Assembly (NCBI GenBank): GCA_001510575.1
Contig: LNGK01000002.1
Location: 1,662,144 to 1,726,143, forward strand
Length of the DNA: 64,000 nt
Reading direction: 5' to 3'
Origin: Knoxdaviesia capensis
Lineage: Eukaryota; Ascomycota; Sordariomycetes; Microascales; Gondwanamycetaceae
The translations under genes were made by a program, and so were the position numbers. Under the pieces are notes generated by a model. It made no database searches. It saw only the letters and a list, made by a program, of their open reading frames with translations, and was not told the origin of the DNA. Shown here piece after piece: positions 58,401 to 64,000 of this stretch (position 1 is its first letter; every line of letters starts with the position of its first letter).

Positions 58401-61400
58401 TCAGAGCGATCTGTTGCTGAGGTCTGTGTTAACAGAAACTATCCTAGGATCTTCCACCACCGTGGGTAGTGGCCGAAACAGGTCCGTCAAGTTGAGAGTA
58501 GCGTCCGTGACAGAGTAATCCTTGTCAATCTCTCCAACTGATCCCAACTCCTCTCCTCGGGACGCTCCATCAGACAACACCCATGCCTTGACCAGCTTGA
58601 GCAGCTGAATGACTCTAGTAAGCCGAGCATCGCCGATTGTCTGGAGATCCTTGGGACCGGAGTACTTCAATAGGTACCGTGCAAGCCAGTAGAAGTGAAT
58701 GCCATCTCGAGAAAACCCTTGTCGTCGCGGGTTGACCGGGCTAGCGTTCGGCGGGAACTGGATGATCATATCGGCATGCCAGTTGGCCTTGAACTTGTCT
58801 AACGCGGTAACCAACGCTCGCAGCACTGGAGCGGGCAGCTTTTGACTGGCCCCCTCCACTGGAGTCATCCGGCCACTGTCAACATTTTGCGCCACCCAGT
58901 CTCCTACTGGTGGGGAACTTGTCAGATTATTCATAAAAGACACCGACTGTTCCACAAAGGCACCACGAATGAGCGCTAGGATGGAGTGAATGAGGATGAA
59001 CTTTCCGAACAGGTTCGTCCGCCCCGGCTGGATTTGCGATGCACTATGCAGGAGCGCCTTCATTGCGGTTCCCATTTCCGGCTGCTTGGCTCGCTGAGTT
59101 CCGTTGGGATTGACTTCCCTGGCGGATTCCGGGCCGTAAAGACCAAGCGCCATGGCACAAGTCTCTGCATTCGGCGCGTCCCAAGCTCCATCGTCACTTG
59201 GGAGGGGAATGTTGAAGTCGAATGCGTCATATTGTGGTGCAACATTGAAATATAAGCCCAGAGCCACATCTCCTAGGTAGTGGACATAGGCGACTCGTAG
59301 CCGGGTCTCTTGGTCGACCCAAGCCTCCCAGTTGAATGTCGAAACGTCAAAGTTTTGTGGAGAGAAATCAGGCTGGTGCAGAGCGGAATAGCCGGGGGTT
59401 CCTTGTGGTGACACGTTGAGAATTGTGTGCCGCATCATGGTAGAAATTGTCCGGTGGAATTGGCGGGAAGTTTCTCGTTGTTCTGCAGTGCCATGCCATA
59501 TATTCAACACAATAGTCAATGTCCAGGCCTGCATCTCTTCAAGGTCTCGATGTTCCAACGGTGGGAAATCTGTGCGGCCGGACGACATCCGCTCCTGGGC
59601 AACCTGGGCCATTCGGGAGTCTTTGGAGATAGAATTGCGCAGACAGTCCATCATTTTGCGAACAGCGACAGCGTCTATCCGGTCAGAGTAACACGCCCCG
59701 ATTAGGCACTGTGCAGCAAGAAGGCCGGTGTAAGCCTTCATGATGTTGAAGGTGGCGACGTGTATTATCGAGAAGTGGACATTGAAATGGGTGTATTGTT
59801 CGAGGAATTGCTTCACATTGTCAGAAGTCAGGTAGGAGCTAAGATCTGTATCCAAGGCTGATGAAGGATTTCCCAACTTGAGGAAGGAGATGATCTGGGC
59901 GGAAAGGATTGCGAAAGGGTCCTCGGAAACCGGTAGGAGGTTTGCGAAAAGGAGAGAATCAGGACCGGAGATACCCAGGAAGCTGTTGTTGGAACCGGAA
60001 TCGGAGCTACTCGCGGTGGGTTTTGTGTCGATCTGCGTCTGGCCAATATTAGGAGAGAAAGTATTGGCGTAGGTTTCTTGCGCACCAGATGAGAACATCC
60101 CAGTCCAGTATAAACTGGACTGCTGGTTCAAGTTGGGGCCACTGCCGTAGACAGGCATTCCGGGTTGGTTCTGTTGCAGACTGTAGTCGTGTATATCCTG
60201 GCTTTGCATCGAGTCGTGGTGGTTGAAGTGCTGATCGAAGTTGCTTCCACGGTTGGAAGGAGCCATCATCGAGCCTGTCACAGATGTCCTGTCCTGGTTA
60301 CCGGGATGTTCAATCGAAGAATGGGGGCCAAGTAGCAACAACGGCCAGAGGAGGAGGAGTTCACACAGGAGAAGATAGAGAGGATAGAGATATGGAGAGA
60401 CAGAAAAAAAGAACATTTAAAAAAAGAAGTTTGGTTGTTTTTTTTATGAAAAAAAGTATTTGGGCCAAAAAGAGAGAGAGCGAGCGTTAAAGAGGTGCGG
60501 GAAAAGAAAACGGTGCCAGTAAAAAACACTTAGGAAAAGCCGAACAAGCAGGAACAAGGGCACTTTCGAGTTGTATCGGGGTGAGTCCAGATTGGGCAGG
60601 AAGAAAGTTTAAAGGTACGGTTGGTATTGATATTGGTAGTGGTATTTCGTACCGTCAGCAACCGGGACCATGCCGAAGTTGTGCATGTCATTCGGCATGT
60701 TTCCCAGACCATTCAGGTTGTTCATGTCGCCGCCTTCGGGAACCATGGGAGCGCCGGCGGCCTTTTGGGCGGCAGCGGTCTTCTTGACGTGGGCCTGAGG
60801 GTGGGAGAGATGGCTCAAGCCGGCAGGGTTGCCTCTGCGGATCGAGCACTTTTGGAAGTGGCGCTTTAGAATGTCGGATCTGGAGAAGGTATCGCGGCAA
60901 AGAATGCACATGTAGGGACGATCGCCAGTGTCTGTAGTAAGTGTGAAAACAAGCGAGACAAAGAGAGAAGTCATGGGGTCGCACGGTTAGATACAAATTG
61001 AGGCCGCAACACCAAAAAAATGAAGACAGAAGAATGCTAGAAACGTGCATAGCAAACCCGGGAAAAGGGAAAAGAGGAAGCAAAAAAAAAAAGGGGGACC
61101 GTTGAACTTACGACGCAGAAGATGGCGCTTGAGATGCTTAGCATGGAGATAAGTCTTTGTGCAGTGAGGGCAAGGGAATTTGCCATCGGCATCCTTCACA
61201 GGAATCAGAGCGCCCTTGCTGTTAGCCTGGCCGACGGGAGGGCGGCCAGGGGCACTGGGAAGGATGCCGCGACGGCCTTGCGAGCCAACAACGTGGGTAG
61301 GCTCGCCCTCGGGGAGGGGGGGCTGCTGTTGCTGCATCATTGGCGGCGGCGGGCCATACGGGGACGGCATGCCGGAGTGCTGCGGCATGACTCCACTCGC

Positions 61401-61811
61401 CGGCATGGGGCGCAGGACGGGGGCGCCGCGAGAGGTGGACGGGGCGGGGGCAATGGGCTGCGGGTGGGACACAGCGGGAGTAGTCTGAGACATCATGGAG
61501 GTGCTGTAGCCCTGCGGGGGCGGGTACTGGTTTTGGGGTAACGAGTACATGGAGCTGGGAGCTGAAGGTCTCGACGAAGGTTGCGAGTAGGGAGACATGC
61601 TGTTGGGAGTGCCGTTGTTCGACGGCGCGCCGGGGCCAGAGCGGGACTGGCTGGGGTAAAGCGGCTGCATGTTAGGGTGCTGGCCGATAGGCGGCAAGAC
61701 TTGGGTGTTCGAAGAATCCTGATGATGCTGGTGAGGAGAGTGAGCAGGAGGAGGAGGATAGACCATGCTTGATGTTGTCATAACCTGAGGCGAGTAAGGG
61801 CGGTTGTCCAT
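58401..61811 (-). CDS. Zinc-finger (C2H2) transcription factor with fungal-specific activator domain
   Basis: Nuclear DNA-binding regulator. Exons are 61811-61112, 60931-60653 and 60274-58401, with introns of 180 and 378 nt, giving 950 aa. Residues 1-205 are Pro/Ser/Gln/Met-rich and disordered. Finger 1 uses Cys214, Cys217, His230 and His234; the codon for His234 is split by intron 1. After the linker HTGDRPY, finger 2 uses Cys242, Cys245, His258 and Cys262, making it C2HC-like. The second intron joins VADG to SMMAPSN in frame. The long third exon carries a Gln/Asn/Ser-rich stretch and, from about 480 to 800, the helical fungal-specific transcription-factor domain (for example FLEQYTHFNVHFSIIHVATF). 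A longer N-terminus from an ATG at 61967 is possible, but the 61811 ATG has the better context. Two fingers plus this domain is a known fungal architecture; the target genes are unknown. Confidence 0.92.
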
Positions 61812-62686
61812 GGTCCGGGGGCGCAAACACCGAAGTGAAGGCGGAGACGGAAACGGAGGGAAAAAGGAAGAGGAGGACGGAAGAAAACGCGACGGAGTTC
61901 CGAGGTGAGATGTGCGAGTGGACGTGTCAGGAGAAGAGCTGCCAATTCTCAAGTCAAGTGTAGACACGAGAAGAGAGAGGGAAAGAGATGGCGGGATTAG
62001 ACGCGTAAAAGTCGGCCGACGATGACGAGTGGGTTAAGACTCTCAAGGGACGCGATCCTGAGGTGCAGAAAAAAATGTTAGGCGCGCTGTGGAGGCAGAG
62101 GGGGAGTCCAGAAGTCAGTACAAAAAGCTGTGGCTTGAAGTGTCGTTTGTAAGATAAGAGGGGAAGAGGAAAAAATGTTGCAAGAGTGTGTGTGTATGTA
62201 TGTGCGTGTGGTCTTGAATCGGTTGCCAACACGCGGGAGAGACAAGGGAGGAAGAAGGGGGAAGAGTTCGGTGAAGACCCAGAAAAAGCTCCGTTTGTAG
62301 CCAGGAAGGGAAGAAAATCAAAAAGAGCTTTTATGTGGGTTGTGTGACTGTGGGTTTTTTTGGCAATCGAGGGTCGGGCTTCCGAGTGGAGAAAGTAAAT
62401 ACCACGGAGAATGATTGGTGGTTTGTGGATTTGTTGTGATTCTCAGGATTGACTGACAGTCAGGTACCAAGAATCAAAACAAGAGGAAGAAGGGTGAATG
62501 AAGGTGAGGGGAAGATGGAAGGACGAATGGGGAGGCGAGAGGAGGGGAAAGAAGAGGAAAAAAAGATGTGTAGCGTAAACACAGACAACGTACGTAGATC
62601 GGGGATCCGAGACGGGGGGAGGGGAAGGGGGGGTAAGGAATGGTTCGTTCTAAAAGCGACAGGACATGAAAAGTGCAGTCCGGAGG

Positions 62687-62731
<45 letters not shown>

Positions 62732-64000
62732 AGAAGAATAGGGGAGAATTTGTGGGAGGGCAAGAGAAGTTAAGGGTAGTAGTAGTAGTGGGAGTAGTAG
62801 TGGGAGTAGTAAATAGTTGGTGGGAGAGAAGACGAAGAGTGTGGTGATAAAGGATAAGAGAATTGATCAAGATGATAAGATGTGGTGGATGAAAGGAAGG
62901 AACAACCAAGAAGAGCACTTGCACTAATACACCCAAGCAAACGCACACATATACAGTATACACACAAACGCAGGGAATACAAGCCACAGACACAACAGTG
63001 CATAGCCAACTCAGATGGAGAAGATGAGCACAGTGAAGCAGAGCAGGCAAGCAAGACAGGAAGAAGAAGAAGGGGAAGAAGATACTAACAGTGGAAGAGA
63101 GAGGGAAAACTGGAACCACCACACAAAGGGAGAGCAGGATAACTGATTGACTCTCTTTGAGGGATTGGGGGAGGAAGAAAGAGAAAAACAGGTGAAGATG
63201 TAAAAAGAGGAGAAGCGAGAGAGGAGAGAGGATGCGAGGAGGAAAAAGGAAAATAAAATAAAAATGAAAGATAAAAAAGGCAACTTGGAAATTTTGAGAG
63301 GAGACAATTAAAGCGAATGCCATTAAGGTGGTGGCTATTAAGAAATTCAAGGGAAGGAGCAAACCATAGGGTCGCACGTGAAATGTTAAGCAGGAGCCAA
63401 AAAATCTGGTGCAGTGACACGGTAAATGCGCCTGAGGAAAAATAAAAACGAAAAAAAGTCCCTAGGATAAAATGGAAGGAACCACCCTCGCATACCAGAA
63501 GATCGGATTTATTCCTTTTTTTTCCCTTGGCTTCCTTCACTAGAGAGAGGCAAGACGGCGGCGGGCAAAAGACCAGAGAGGGCAAGAGGCAAACAACGGC
63601 GGCAGGAAAAGAAAAGAAAAAAAGAAAAATAGGTAGACCAGCAGACCTAGCCAAGACAAAACCAGCGAACAACAACAGACAGGAAACAGGGAACAAGCTG
63701 TTGTGATGATTATCCCAGACAGAAATTCGGCTCTGTTGGCCCGAAAAATTGCCCAAGTGCGCTTTTTATTTCTTTTTTTTTTATTTCTTTTTTTCTTTTT
63801 TGGCGGCTAGCCTTCCATCGTTCCTTCCTACACACCCAACCGGTTTTCTGCCCGTCGACCTGTTACTGCCGGCGTGCGATTTTTTCAGGTGCGATCGGCG
63901 GTTCCTGCCCTTGTGTCTGCTTTGTTTCTTTGGGATAGAATAGCGGTGCGTATGTGGCTTGGGTCTTCGCTTTTTTTTTTTTGGTTTGGTTGTCTCTCTC
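61812..64000 (-). promoter_or_regulatory. Long pyrimidine-rich upstream/leader region of the transcription factor gene
   Basis: From the start codon to about 63650 the plus strand is purine-rich, so the sense strand of the transcription factor is C/T-rich, as in the leaders of cln1 and sso1. It includes a (GA)19 run at 62691-62728. Sense-strand frames here (for example 63377-62460) are Leu/Ser/Phe/Pro-rich and look like translated pyrimidine tracts. The last 250 bases turn T-rich on plus. No gene seen. Confidence 0.55.
62691..62728. repeat. (GA)19 microsatellite
   Basis: Uninterrupted GA run in the leader region of the transcription factor gene. Confidence 0.96.

Noticed and set aside
60278..60416. 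Hydrophobic N-terminus of the exon-3 frame of the zinc-finger gene, as a possible signal peptide of a separate protein
   Set aside because: It lies in the predicted intron, and the in-frame splice from the finger exon explains the start of exon 3 better.
62460..63756. Long minus-strand frames rich in Leu, Ser, Phe and Pro
   Set aside because: They are translations of pyrimidine-rich leader sequence and contain microsatellite-derived Leu-Ser runs.

Overview
The window is nuclear DNA of a filamentous ascomycete, most likely a Sordariomycete close to the Sordariales. The signs are short spliceosomal introns with GTRAGT-type donors and CTAAC branch points, GC-rich exons in GC-poorer flanks, and fungal families (an Sso-type syntaxin, a Puc1/CLN-1-type G1 cyclin, a zinc-finger regulator with a fungal-specific activator domain). 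No AT-rich RIP-mutated block, recognisable transposon, tRNA or rRNA gene was found. The species cannot be fixed from the sequence alone. There is one 58-base assembly gap (17864-17921) and two isolated N bases (289 and 54719).

Layout. Bases 1-27.5 kb are gene-dense: an unrecognised 349-aa protein (+), plasma-membrane t-SNARE sso1 (-), a Memo-family protein (-), an unrecognised Cys-rich protein (-), apc11 (-), a mitochondrial-type rhodanese/3-mercaptopyruvate sulfurtransferase (+), ribosomal protein uS5/Rps2 (+), a 1405-aa unrecognised repeat-containing protein (-, interrupted by the gap) and a G1 cyclin (-). Multi-exon models were rebuilt by joining exons at splice sites that keep the frame. 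From 27.5 to 55.9 kb I find no supportable protein gene: a 28-kb gene-poor interval of ordinary base composition, rich in microsatellites and recurrent short motifs. The right end holds a small 74-aa single-pass membrane protein (+) and a 950-aa C2H2/fungal-specific-domain transcription factor (-) with a long pyrimidine-rich upstream leader.

The genes do not form a biosynthetic cluster. They are housekeeping functions (exocytosis, ubiquitin ligase, sulfur transfer, translation, cell cycle). APC11 and the G1 cyclin are both cell-cycle components but lie 14 kb apart, so no operon-like logic should be read into it.

The most notable observations are a 5-nt microexon plus a 6-nt coding first exon in sso1, a 5'UTR intron of the sulfurtransferase ending two bases before the start codon, the 28-kb gene-poor interval between the G1 cyclin and the small membrane protein, the very long pyrimidine-rich leader of the G1 cyclin, and a possible intron-retention isoform of the transcription factor that would keep the DNA-binding fingers but lose the regulatory domain.
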